Assembly: GCA_045126355.1 (NCBI GenBank)
Contig: JBGVOE010000040.1
Span: 1-15,373, forward strand
DNA: 15,373 nucleotides
Direction: 5' to 3'
DNA from: CAZSIA01 sp045126355
GTDB lineage: Bacteria; Bacillota_I; Bacilli_A; Acholeplasmatales; Anaeroplasmataceae
Shown here: piece by piece, positions 1-5,075 of the stretch
How the letters are laid out: every line of letters begins with the position of its first letter
Numbering within the stretch: the first letter of the stretch is position 1
Made by a program: the position numbers and the translations under genes
The notes under the pieces: model-generated
The model's input: the letters and a program-made list of their open reading frames with translations, nothing else
Told to the model about the DNA's origin: nothing
The model's database searches: none

Positions 1-158
1 CAAGGATCCCTTCAAGGGATAAGCCAGAGTGAAAATTGCGGTTGTCAGCCGCTATTGATGACCCTTGAGGGTCGTCGAAAGGTAAAAGCCCTTATAGGGT
101 AGCGTAAAAACCGCGCGTTTTACGTGCGGATTGTTATTTTCTCAAAACAGGTGAATAA
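1..158 (+). ncRNA. Hairpin-dense RNA-like leader or ncRNA 3' part, family unknown
   Basis: This stretch is clearly GC-richer than its surroundings and packed with short inverted repeats, which points to a folded RNA. Hairpins read directly are: 6-11 with 15-20 (ATCCCT/AGGGAT), 38-41 with 49-52 (GCGG/CCGC), 57-64 with 69-76 (GATGACCC/GGGTCGTC, one wobble), 89-92 with 96-99 (CCCT/AGGG), and 111-117 with 123-129. Three of them share a CCCTT-NN-AGGG-like core. The 5' end is cut off by the window. It ends against the ribosome binding site and ATG of the C26 hydrolase gene, so it could be a riboswitch-type leader. It did not match my recollection of lysine, SAM, FMN, TPP, cobalamin, T-box, M-box, glycine or c-di-GMP motifs, nor RNase P, SRP or tmRNA. 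Frame 1 is open from base 1 to a TAG at 100-102, so the tail of a TnpB-like gene overlapping its guide RNA is a weaker alternative. Confidence 0.5.
102..140 (+). terminator. Possible attenuator with two mutually exclusive hairpins
   Basis: The hairpin 111-117/123-129 (CCGCGCG and CGTGCGG, one G-U pair, loop TTTTA) is followed by ATTGTTATTTT, a U-rich but interrupted tail, as in a weak intrinsic terminator. A second hairpin, 102-109 with 118-125 (GCGTAAAA and TTTTACGT), uses bases of both the loop and the 3' arm of the first, so the two cannot coexist. This geometry fits terminator/antiterminator switching 20 to 30 bases before the next start codon. The imperfect U tract makes termination uncertain. 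Confidence 0.4.
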
Positions 159-782
159 ATGATATTAGGAATTACAGTAAGAAGTAATTTAGATTATTAT
201 TTTGTTAAAAAAAGGTATTTAGATTTTTTTAAGAATTTTGATGTTATATTTATATATCCTTATAATATAGCGCATGCGTGCGCGCGATGTGATGGGTTCT
301 TAATACCTGGAGGCGCGGACGCTAATCCGAATCTTTATAAAGAAGAAAATTACGCATCGCATGATATTGTTGATGAAATAGATGAGTTGGATTTAAAAGT
401 AATTCGCTACGCAACTCTTAACAATAAACCTTTAATGGGTATTTGTAGAGGGCTACAAATGATCAATATCTTTTTTGGTGGTACGTTAAAACAACATATC
501 ATAAATCACACTGAAACTACTCATAAAGTAATGTTAGTAGAACAATTTTTAGACTTTCCTTTACTTGAAATAACGAATTCATTTCACCATCAAACCGTTA
601 AATTATTAGGTAGTAGATTAAAAGGAATTTACTATTCTATAGATGGTGAAGTTGAATGTTTTATTCATGAAAAATATCCAATAATTGCGGTTCAATTTCA
701 TCCTGAAATGGATATGGAAAATGAATTTTATCTAATGTTTTTAATGTATTTTAAAAATCTTTTTAGCATTTTTAAATCCTAA
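159..782 (+). CDS. Class I glutamine amidotransferase-like / peptidase C26 hydrolase
   Basis: The 207-aa product looks like a member of the gamma-glutamyl-gamma-aminobutyrate hydrolase (PuuD-like) branch of the class I glutamine amidotransferase fold, cytosolic enzymes that hydrolyse gamma-glutamyl amides. Visible landmarks are the N-terminal GIT strand, the oxyanion-side FLIPGGADANPNLY segment, the nucleophile elbow GICRGLQ with Cys96, and the C-terminal VQFHPE with His181 and Glu183, completing a Cys-His-Glu triad; FHHQ is also typical. Family members are usually about 230-250 aa, so this one is short, mainly in the N-terminal half and the tail. The start is supported by AGGTG at 149-153, five bases before ATG. 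It directly follows the structured leader, which may control it. Bases 270-286 are an unusual run of alternating purine/pyrimidine inside the coding sequence. The substrate is inferred only at family level. Confidence 0.85.
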   Translation: MILGITVRSNLDYYFVKKRYLDFFKNFDVIFIYPYNIAHACARCDGFLIPGGADANPNLYKEENYASHDIVDEIDELDLKVIRYATLNNKPLMGICRGLQMINIFFGGTLKQHIINHTETTHKVMLVEQFLDFPLLEITNSFHHQTVKLLGSRLKGIYYSIDGEVECFIHEKYPIIAVQFHPEMDMENEFYLMFLMYFKNLFSIFKS

Positions 783-785
783 ATT

Positions 786-820
786 ATCCTATTATTATAA
801 TAATAGGATTTATAATTCCT
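786..820 (+). terminator. AT-rich palindrome, probable weak terminator
   Basis: A perfect 24-base palindrome occupies 786-809, starting a few bases after the stop codon of the C26 hydrolase gene. It is followed by a T-rich stretch. The stem is AT-rich with only a GG/CC clamp at its ends, so it is a weaker terminator than the others here. Confidence 0.45.
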
Positions 821-838
821 CTATTTCTCTTGTTTTTG

Positions 839-867
839 TAGATTTTTCTTACAAAATGTTGTATAAT
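839..867 (+). promoter_or_regulatory. Probable sigma-A promoter of membrane-protein gene
   Basis: A consensus -10 box TATAAT lies at 862-867, with only a poor -35 (TAGATT, 839-844) 17 bases upstream. It sits between the palindrome after the first gene and the ribosome binding site at 876-885. Its position downstream of an in-frame ATG at 856 argues that translation begins at 892. Confidence 0.5.
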
Positions 868-891
868 GTAGAAAAAAAGGAGAGGATTAAA

Positions 892-1803
892 ATGGGATTA
901 TATACTAAAAAAATTTATGAAGCTTTAGGCTTAGTCGAAAAAGAAAAGAATGTGTTTTATGGTGTTTATAAAGGATATGAATTAACACTTGCTGTTAATC
1001 AACAATTCTTTGTTCATCTTAACTTTTTTGCTGATGGGAATGTAAAAGCACAAGCTGTTAGAGTTTTCCATACTGCATCAAATCAAACAATGACAAACGT
1101 AGGTGTTTCTGTATACGGTTTAGCAGCTACTGTTAATGGAATGACTGCAAATTCAGCACTAAAAAAATTAACTGAAAAATTAGATGCTACAATTACTTAT
1201 TTAAATCAAAATGAAGCTAAGGGTGTTGGATATTGTCCATGCTGTGGTGAAGAATGCGATTTATTAAAAACAATTCGTGTAAATGATGTTTATGTTTCAT
1301 TAGATGACAAATGTTATAATGAGGTAGCAAAAGTTGCTGCGGTAGAAGAACAACATTATAACGCACAACCAAACAACTACTTAAAAGGATTCTTAGGTGC
1401 TATTTTAGGTGCAGGTATTGGTGCTGTTGCTTGGATTGTTTTATATTATTTAGGATTCTTATCAGCTTTAACTGCGGTATTAGCTGTATTCTTAGGAAAT
1501 TATTTCTACGTTAAATTTGGTGGTAAAGCTAATAATGTTAAAAACATTATTGTAGCTGCTGTATCGCTTGTTGTATTAGTATTAGCTTGTGTTGGTATTT
1601 ATTATGTTGAAGTAGGTAGTGTTATTGCAGCAAATAATTTAAATATAACACCATTTGAATTAATTTTTAGTGATGAAGAATTAAAAGGATATTTCATTTC
1701 TGATATGGCTATGAATGTTATCTTCACTATTATCGGTGTTGTAGCACAAATTGCTTCTACAAAACGTAACGATCAATCATCTAGAACTAGAGTATTTCAA
1801 TAA
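892..1803 (+). CDS. Uncharacterised membrane protein with Cys-rich knuckle
   Basis: I do not recognise this 303-aa protein. The N-terminal half (about 1-160) is soluble and ends in a cysteine cluster CPCCGEEC (Cys115, 117, 118, 122) plus Cys141, resembling a small metal-binding knuckle. The C-terminal half has about four hydrophobic segments: roughly 166-188, 189-207, 217-239 and 280-296. The first is Gly/Ala-rich (GAILGAGIGA). The tail is short, polar and basic. An in-frame ATG exists at 856, but the -10 box at 862-867 would then lie inside the gene; ATG 892 has a strong AAAGGAGAGG site at 876-885 and is the better start. The gene stands alone between its own promoter and a strong terminator. 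A role in the membrane or envelope is inferred only from topology; the metal-binding idea rests on the cysteines. Confidence 0.85.
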   Translation: MGLYTKKIYEALGLVEKEKNVFYGVYKGYELTLAVNQQFFVHLNFFADGNVKAQAVRVFHTASNQTMTNVGVSVYGLAATVNGMTANSALKKLTEKLDATITYLNQNEAKGVGYCPCCGEECDLLKTIRVNDVYVSLDDKCYNEVAKVAAVEEQHYNAQPNNYLKGFLGAILGAGIGAVAWIVLYYLGFLSALTAVLAVFLGNYFYVKFGGKANNVKNIIVAAVSLVVLVLACVGIYYVEVGSVIAANNLNITPFELIFSDEELKGYFISDMAMNVIFTIIGVVAQIASTKRNDQSSRTRVFQ

Positions 1804-1813
1804 TCAGTAAAAA

Positions 1814-1839
1814 TGTCCGACTTTTAGTCGGATTTTTTT
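1814..1839 (+). terminator. Intrinsic terminator
   Basis: A six-pair stem TCCGAC/GTCGGA (1816-1821 with 1827-1832, loop TTTTA) is followed by seven T. It ends the membrane-protein transcript and insulates the ribosomal-protein promoter. Confidence 0.9.
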
Positions 1840-1871
1840 ATAAAAATATGTATATTTTTTTAAGAAAATGA

Positions 1872-1900
1872 TTGACAGGAAGTTGCGCTGCTGATATAAT
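1872..1900 (+). promoter_or_regulatory. Strong sigma-A promoter for rplKAJL
   Basis: Perfect -35 TTGACA (1872-1877), a 17-base spacer and perfect -10 TATAAT (1895-1900), with an extended -10 TG at 1892-1893. AT-rich DNA upstream (about 1835-1870) could act as an UP element. Start of transcription is expected near 1907. It is the best promoter in the window, as expected for ribosomal protein genes. Confidence 0.95.
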
Positions 1901-1906
1901 ATATTA

Positions 1907-1926
1907 GCATGCGTATTCATGCGTGT
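1907..1926 (+). repeat. CATGCGT direct repeat at the rplK transcription start
   Basis: CATGCGT occurs at 1908-1914 and 1918-1924, exactly 10 bases apart, in the predicted first transcribed bases. GCATG/CATGC can also form a small hairpin. Related TGCGT repeats follow the rpoB promoter. Function unknown; it could be an operator, an initial-transcribed-region signal, or an RNA element. Confidence 0.5.
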
Positions 1927-1940
1927 CGAATTTTTACATT

Positions 1941-1980
1941 CGTGGAAGGAATAAATTCCATTGACCACATTTACGAAAAA
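1941..1980 (+). promoter_or_regulatory. Candidate L1 autoregulatory hairpin, copy A (rplK leader)
   Basis: Outer stem GTGG (1942-1945) with CCAC (1965-1968) encloses an inner stem GGAA (1948-1951) with TTCC (1956-1959); the 3' side has an unpaired ATTGA, making an asymmetric internal loop. The closing strand reads ACCACATTT and is soon followed by AGGAGG. A hairpin of the same plan precedes rplA. L1 is known to repress its own operon by binding an rRNA-like stem with an asymmetric internal loop in the rplK-rplA message; assigning that role here is inference from position and duplication. Confidence 0.5.
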
Positions 1981-1994
1981 AGGAGGTATGTCAC

Positions 1995-2420
1995 GTGGCT
2001 AAAAAACTTGTAAAAGTTGTAAAGTTACAAATTCAAGCAGGTAAAGCAAACCCAGCTCCACCAGTAGGTCCAGCATTAGGTCAAGCAGGTGTTAACATCC
2101 CAGGTTTCTGTTCTCAATTCAATGAACAAACTAAAGACAAAATGGGTTATGTATTACCAGTAGTTATCTCAGTTTACGATGACCGTTCTTTCACTTTCGT
2201 TGTAAAAACTCCACCAGCTTCTGACTTATTAAAGAAAGCTGCAGGAATCGAAAAAGGTTCAGGAAGTCCAAAAGCAACAAAAGTTGGAACAATCAGCCGT
2301 GCTAAGTGCGCTGAAATTGCCCAAATGAAGATGCCAGATTTAAATGCAAATGACATCGAAGCAGCAACTAGAATTATCGAAGGTACTGCTAGACAAATGG
2401 GAATTGTCGTTGTTGACTAA
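1995..2420 (+). CDS. rplK: 50S ribosomal protein L11
   Basis: L11 binds the GTPase-associated region of 23S rRNA and supports factor binding and the stringent response. The 141-aa length is the usual one. Recognisable are the N-terminal VKLQIQAGKANPAPPVGPAL segment with the flexible Pro-rich PVGPALGQAGVNI loop, and the RNA-binding C-terminal domain with TVGTISRAK and the IIEGTARQMGI ending. The start is GTG at 1995, eight bases after AGGAGG at 1981-1986. An ATG at 1988 is out of frame, too close to that site, and runs only ATG TCA CGT GGC TAA across the true start. First gene of the rplKAJL operon. secE and nusG, which normally precede it in Bacillota, are not here. Confidence 0.98.
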   Translation: MAKKLVKVVKLQIQAGKANPAPPVGPALGQAGVNIPGFCSQFNEQTKDKMGYVLPVVISVYDDRSFTFVVKTPPASDLLKKAAGIEKGSGSPKATKVGTISRAKCAEIAQMKMPDLNANDIEAATRIIEGTARQMGIVVVD

Positions 2421-2446
2421 AAACAGGTTGTTAATAGCAATCTAAA

Positions 2447-2485
2447 TTGTGGGAGGATATCCCGCTTATACCACATTTTAGGAGG
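2447..2485 (+). promoter_or_regulatory. Candidate L1 autoregulatory hairpin, copy B (rplA leader)
   Basis: GTGG (2449-2452) can pair with CCAC (2471-2474) around a GGATATCC core (2455-2462); a competing GGG/CCC pairing (2451-2453 with 2461-2463) is possible. Like copy A, it ends ACCACATTT and abuts the ribosome binding site, here AGGAGG at 2480-2485. Occlusion of that site by L1-stabilised structure is a plausible repression mode, inferred only. Confidence 0.5.
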
Positions 2486-2493
2486 AAGAATAT

Positions 2494-3180
2494 ATGAAGA
2501 AAGGAAAAAAATACGCTGAAGTTGCAAAACTTGTAGAATCAACTAAAAAGTATTCAGTTATTGAAGGTTTAGAATTAGCTTGCAAAACTAGTACTACTAA
2601 ATTTGATGCTTCTGTAGACGCAGTATTCCGTTTAAACATTGACCCACGTAAAGCTGAACAAAATCTTCGTGGTGCTATCGTATTACCTCATGGTACTGGT
2701 AAAACAAGAAGTGTTTTAGTAATCGCTAGCGGTGCTAAAGCTGAAGAAGCTAAAGCTGCAGGTGCTGATTTCGTTGGTGAAGCAGAATACATCGAACAAA
2801 TTCAAAAAGGTTGGTTTGGATTTGATGTAATGATCGCAACTCCAGATAAAATGGCTATGCTTGGACGCTTAGGACGTTTATTAGGTCCTAAAGGATTAAT
2901 GCCAAACCCAAAAACAGGTACAGTTACTATGGATATAGCTAAAGCTGTTGCTGACGTTAAAAATGGTAAAGTTGAATACCGTACTGACAAAGTTGGTAAC
3001 ATCGCATTACCTATCGGTAAAGTATCTTTCGGTGCTGAAAAGTTAGCTGAAAACTTTAAAACAGTTTATGATGTTTTATTAAAAGTTAAACCATCAACTG
3101 TTAAAGGTGCTTATGTTAAAAATATAAGCGTATCTTCAACTATGGGTCCTGGAATCAAAGTTGACCCAGAATTAAAATAA
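2494..3180 (+). CDS. rplA: 50S ribosomal protein L1
   Basis: L1 forms the mobile stalk near the E site of the large subunit and in many bacteria is the repressor of its own operon. The 228 residues match the family length. Visible are the N-terminal KKYAEV...EGLELACKTSTTKFDASVDA region, the domain II stretch with LPHGTGKTRSVLV, and the conserved GRLGRLLGPKGLMPNPKTGT block that returns to domain I, ending GPGIKVDP. AGGAGG at 2480-2485 sits eight bases before ATG. Probably co-transcribed with rplK (73-base gap) and separated from rplJ by a 206-base leader that carries its own attenuator. Confidence 0.98.
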   Translation: MKKGKKYAEVAKLVESTKKYSVIEGLELACKTSTTKFDASVDAVFRLNIDPRKAEQNLRGAIVLPHGTGKTRSVLVIASGAKAEEAKAAGADFVGEAEYIEQIQKGWFGFDVMIATPDKMAMLGRLGRLLGPKGLMPNPKTGTVTMDIAKAVADVKNGKVEYRTDKVGNIALPIGKVSFGAEKLAENFKTVYDVLLKVKPSTVKGAYVKNISVSSTMGPGIKVDPELK

Positions 3181-3210
3181 TATTTAATTCGAAACTAAAT
3201 TAAGAAATTA

Positions 3211-3317
3211 TTTAATTGCCAAAGACAGTAGGGGGCAAGGCCTTAATGATCCTACCGAGGTATAGAATAAAAGTTATTCCCTTTTGTCTATGCCGGCAAA
3301 AGGGTTTTATTTTGCCG
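3211..3317 (+). promoter_or_regulatory. L10 leader (ribosomal protein L10-L12 binding mRNA element)
   Basis: The stretch contains the recognisable L10 leader core: TTGCC...GGCAA flanks (3216-3236), GTAGG (3228-3232) pairing with CCTAC (3251-3255), and CCTTAATGATCCTACCGAGG at 3241-3260. The L10(L12)n complex binds this type of leader in Bacillota and other bacteria to repress rplJL. It lies in the rplA-rplJ gap and is followed by a terminator whose formation it probably influences. Confidence 0.85.
3279..3313 (+). terminator. Attenuator in the L10 leader with competing hairpin
   Basis: CCCTTTTG (3279-3286) pairs with CAAAAGGG (3297-3304), followed by TTTTATTTT. An alternative 8-pair hairpin, CGGCAAAA (3294-3301) with TTTTGCCG (3310-3317), consumes the terminator's 3' arm and U tract, so only one can form. 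This suggests transcription attenuation of rplJL, not only translational repression. Confidence 0.8.
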
Positions 3318-3386
3318 CAATTAAAAATTAAGCCATACGTTACCTGGCTAAGTGTAACGACACTAAAATCTATAGGAGGTATAGAC

Positions 3387-3893
3387 ATGGCAAATGAATC
3401 AATCGTAAAGCAAAAAGAAGCCGCTGTTAATGAAGCTGCTACTAGAATTGCTGATTCTAAGGTCGTTATCGCTTTTGACTACCATGGATTAACAGTTGAA
3501 AAGTTTGAATCTCTTCGTAAAGAAGTGCGTAAAGCTGGCGGTGAAATCGTTGTATTAAAAAATAACATCTCTCGTCGTGCTGCTATCGCAAGCGGTCATG
3601 AAACTTTCGCTGGACAATTAACTGGTCCAAAAGCAATCGTTTTCTCAGGAAACGAAATCGTAGCACCTGCAAAAGCTGTATATGAATTCGCTAAGAAAAA
3701 TGAAGTTGTTAAAATTTCTGGTGGGATTGTAGAAGGCTCTGATGTAGACGGTGCAAAAATTGCAGAACTAGCATCATTACCATCATACGAAACATTATTA
3801 ACTCAATTAGCTGCTGGTATGTTAGGTACTGTAAGTCAATTAGCTGTTGGATTACAACAAATAATTGAACAAATGGAAGAAGCCAATAACTAA
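3387..3893 (+). CDS. rplJ: 50S ribosomal protein L10
   Basis: L10 anchors L7/L12 dimers at the base of the GTPase stalk. The 168 residues are the normal length. Visible are the N-terminal rRNA/L11-binding domain with VVIAFDYHGLTVEKFESLRK and VVLKNNISRRA, the GPKAIVFS strand, and the C-terminal helix LAVGLQQIIEQMEE that binds L12. The reading frame stays open upstream to 3216, but that part is the structured leader; ATG 3387 has AGGAGGT at 3374-3380 and begins MANESIVKQKEA as expected. Regulated by the L10 leader and its attenuator. Confidence 0.97.
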   Translation: MANESIVKQKEAAVNEAATRIADSKVVIAFDYHGLTVEKFESLRKEVRKAGGEIVVLKNNISRRAAIASGHETFAGQLTGPKAIVFSGNEIVAPAKAVYEFAKKNEVVKISGGIVEGSDVDGAKIAELASLPSYETLLTQLAAGMLGTVSQLAVGLQQIIEQMEEANN

Positions 3894-3917
3894 AATTTTT
3901 ATAGGAGGATATTAAAA

Positions 3918-4292
3918 ATGGCTAAATTAGATAAAGTTACATTTATTGAAGCATTAAAAGAAATGACAATTCTTGAAATTAAAGAATTAGTAGACGCTAT
4001 GAAAGAAGAATTTGGTATTGATCCAAGCGCTGTTGCTGCTGCACCTGCTGCATCTGCTGAAGCTGCTGGACCAGCTGAACAAACTGAATTCACAGTTGAA
4101 TTAACAAACGCTGGAGCAACAAAAATTGCTGTAATTAAAGTTGTAAGAGAAATCACTGGTTTAGACTTAAAAGGTGCTAAAGACTTAGTTGATGGAGCTC
4201 CAAAAGCAGTTAAAGAAAAAGTTTCTCAAGCTGAAGCTGAAGAAATCAAAGGTAAATTAGAAGCTGCTGGTGCAACTGTAACTATTAAGTAA
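3918..4292 (+). CDS. rplL: 50S ribosomal protein L7/L12
   Basis: This acidic 124-aa protein forms the multi-copy stalk that recruits translation GTPases. It shows the three expected parts: N-terminal dimerisation helices (about 1-35), an Ala/Pro-rich hinge (about 38-55, AAAPAASAEAAGPAE), and the C-terminal factor-binding domain with IAVIKVVREITGLDLKGAKD and LVDGAPKAVKE. AGGAGG at 3903-3908 precedes the ATG. It lies 24 bases after rplJ and closes the operon ahead of a terminator; the rplJ-rplL pair shares the L10 leader control. Confidence 0.98.
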   Translation: MAKLDKVTFIEALKEMTILEIKELVDAMKEEFGIDPSAVAAAPAASAEAAGPAEQTEFTVELTNAGATKIAVIKVVREITGLDLKGAKDLVDGAPKAVKEKVSQAEAEEIKGKLEAAGATVTIK

Positions 4293-4314
4293 TTAAAAAC
4301 TTAGTAAAACAAAT

Positions 4315-4343
4315 AAAACCTGGGTGAAATAACTCAGGTTTTT
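4315..4343 (+). terminator. Terminator of rplKAJL operon
   Basis: CCTGGGT (4319-4325) pairs with ACTCAGG (4332-4338), one wobble, flanked by AAAA on the left and TTTTT on the right. No convincing promoter lies between it and the next gene, so partial read-through probably feeds ybxB. Confidence 0.88.
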
Positions 4344-4365
4344 GACTATTTTGAGGTGATTTTTA

Positions 4366-4971
4366 ATGAGCGAAAACAGACAATATTTCTCTAAAACGAA
4401 CGATGAACTTCCTTCAAATGAGAAAATTATTTACGGAAAAATCAATGAAATTTCATTTAAATTTAAGACAGATAATGGTGTTTTTTCTAAGGATTTTTTA
4501 GATTTTGCATCAAAATTATTGCTTGAAAAAATGGATTTTGAAAGCATTTTAGACGGTGCTATTTTAGATGTCGGATGTGGGTACGGACCTATCGGAATTT
4601 ATGCATCATACATCACAAAAAAGGCCGTAGTTATGCTAGATATTAACCCTAGAGCGATCGCTTTATCAAAGGAAAATTTACGTCTAAATAACGTAGAAGC
4701 AACGGTTTTAGAAAGTGATTGTTTAGATAATGTTTTGGATAAAAAATTTGCGTGTGTCATTACTAATCCACCAATTCATGCTGGGAAGAATGTCATATAT
4801 AAAATATATGAACAGTCATATGAAGTTTTAATTCCAGGTGGCGCTTTATGGATTGTAATCCAAGAAAAACATGGAGCGCCTTCTACAATTAAATTCTTAA
4901 AAACAATTTTCCCTACAGTAGAAGTATTTTACAAGAAAAAAGGCTTCTATATTTTAAAATGTATTAAATAG
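4366..4971 (+). CDS. ybxB: YbxB/RsmC-like class I SAM-dependent methyltransferase
   Basis: The 201-aa protein matches Bacillus YbxB, which occupies the same place between rplL and rpoB, and the catalytic half of RsmC, the 16S rRNA G1207 N2-methyltransferase. The N-terminal HYFS-like region here reads QYFSKTNDELPSNEK; motif I is DVGCGYGPIG (residues 68-77, SAM-binding); VMLDINPRAI is motif II; NPPIHAGK (134 onward) is the N-P-P-[IY] catalytic motif of N-methyltransferases acting on exocyclic amines. AGGTGAT around 4354-4360 precedes ATG. Target modification is inferred from the family; experimental support in Bacillota is thinner than for E. coli RsmC. Confidence 0.93.
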   Translation: MSENRQYFSKTNDELPSNEKIIYGKINEISFKFKTDNGVFSKDFLDFASKLLLEKMDFESILDGAILDVGCGYGPIGIYASYITKKAVVMLDINPRAIALSKENLRLNNVEATVLESDCLDNVLDKKFACVITNPPIHAGKNVIYKIYEQSYEVLIPGGALWIVIQEKHGAPSTIKFLKTIFPTVEVFYKKKGFYILKCIK

Positions 4972-4982
4972 TTATTAAAGCG

Positions 4983-5020
4983 ATGGTGTATTTTTTGTGA
5001 TACACCATTTTCTTTCTTTT
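4983..5020 (+). terminator. Intrinsic terminator after ybxB
   Basis: A perfect nine-pair stem ATGGTGTAT/ATACACCAT (4983-4991 with 5000-5008) is followed by TTTCTTTCTTTTC-type pyrimidine-rich sequence. It separates ybxB from the oxidoreductase gene. Confidence 0.85.
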
Positions 5021-5035
5021 CTTGAATAGAAGTAA

Positions 5036-5041
5036 TATAAT
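5036..5041 (+). promoter_or_regulatory. Possible -10 box of oxidoreductase gene
   Basis: TATAAT lies 34 bases before the ATG, after the ybxB terminator. The -35 region (about 5013-5018) is only T-rich with no TTGACA-like hexamer; TTGAAT at 5022-5027 is too close. A promoter here is expected because terminators flank the gene, but the match is weak. Confidence 0.35.
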
Positions 5042-5075
5042 TATATTGTGAACTCTTTAGATGGAGGAATTATAA

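Noticed and set aside
1..102. Open frame 1 (33 codons to TAG) as the C-terminus of a TnpB-like transposase
   Set aside because: No recognisable TnpB motif is visible in the piece present, and the dense hairpins explain the composition; kept only as an alternative to the ncRNA call.
856..891. Upstream in-frame ATG giving a 315-aa membrane protein
   Set aside because: The -10 box TATAAT lies at 862-867 inside this extension and the strong ribosome binding site at 876-885 serves ATG 892.
3216..3386. Open frame extending L10 upstream by 57 residues
   Set aside because: It is read-through of the structured L10 leader; the added sequence is unlike L10 and ATG 3387 has the AGGAGGT site.
4342..4347. 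TTGACT as a -35 for ybxB
   Set aside because: No -10 can fit between it and the start codon at 4366.
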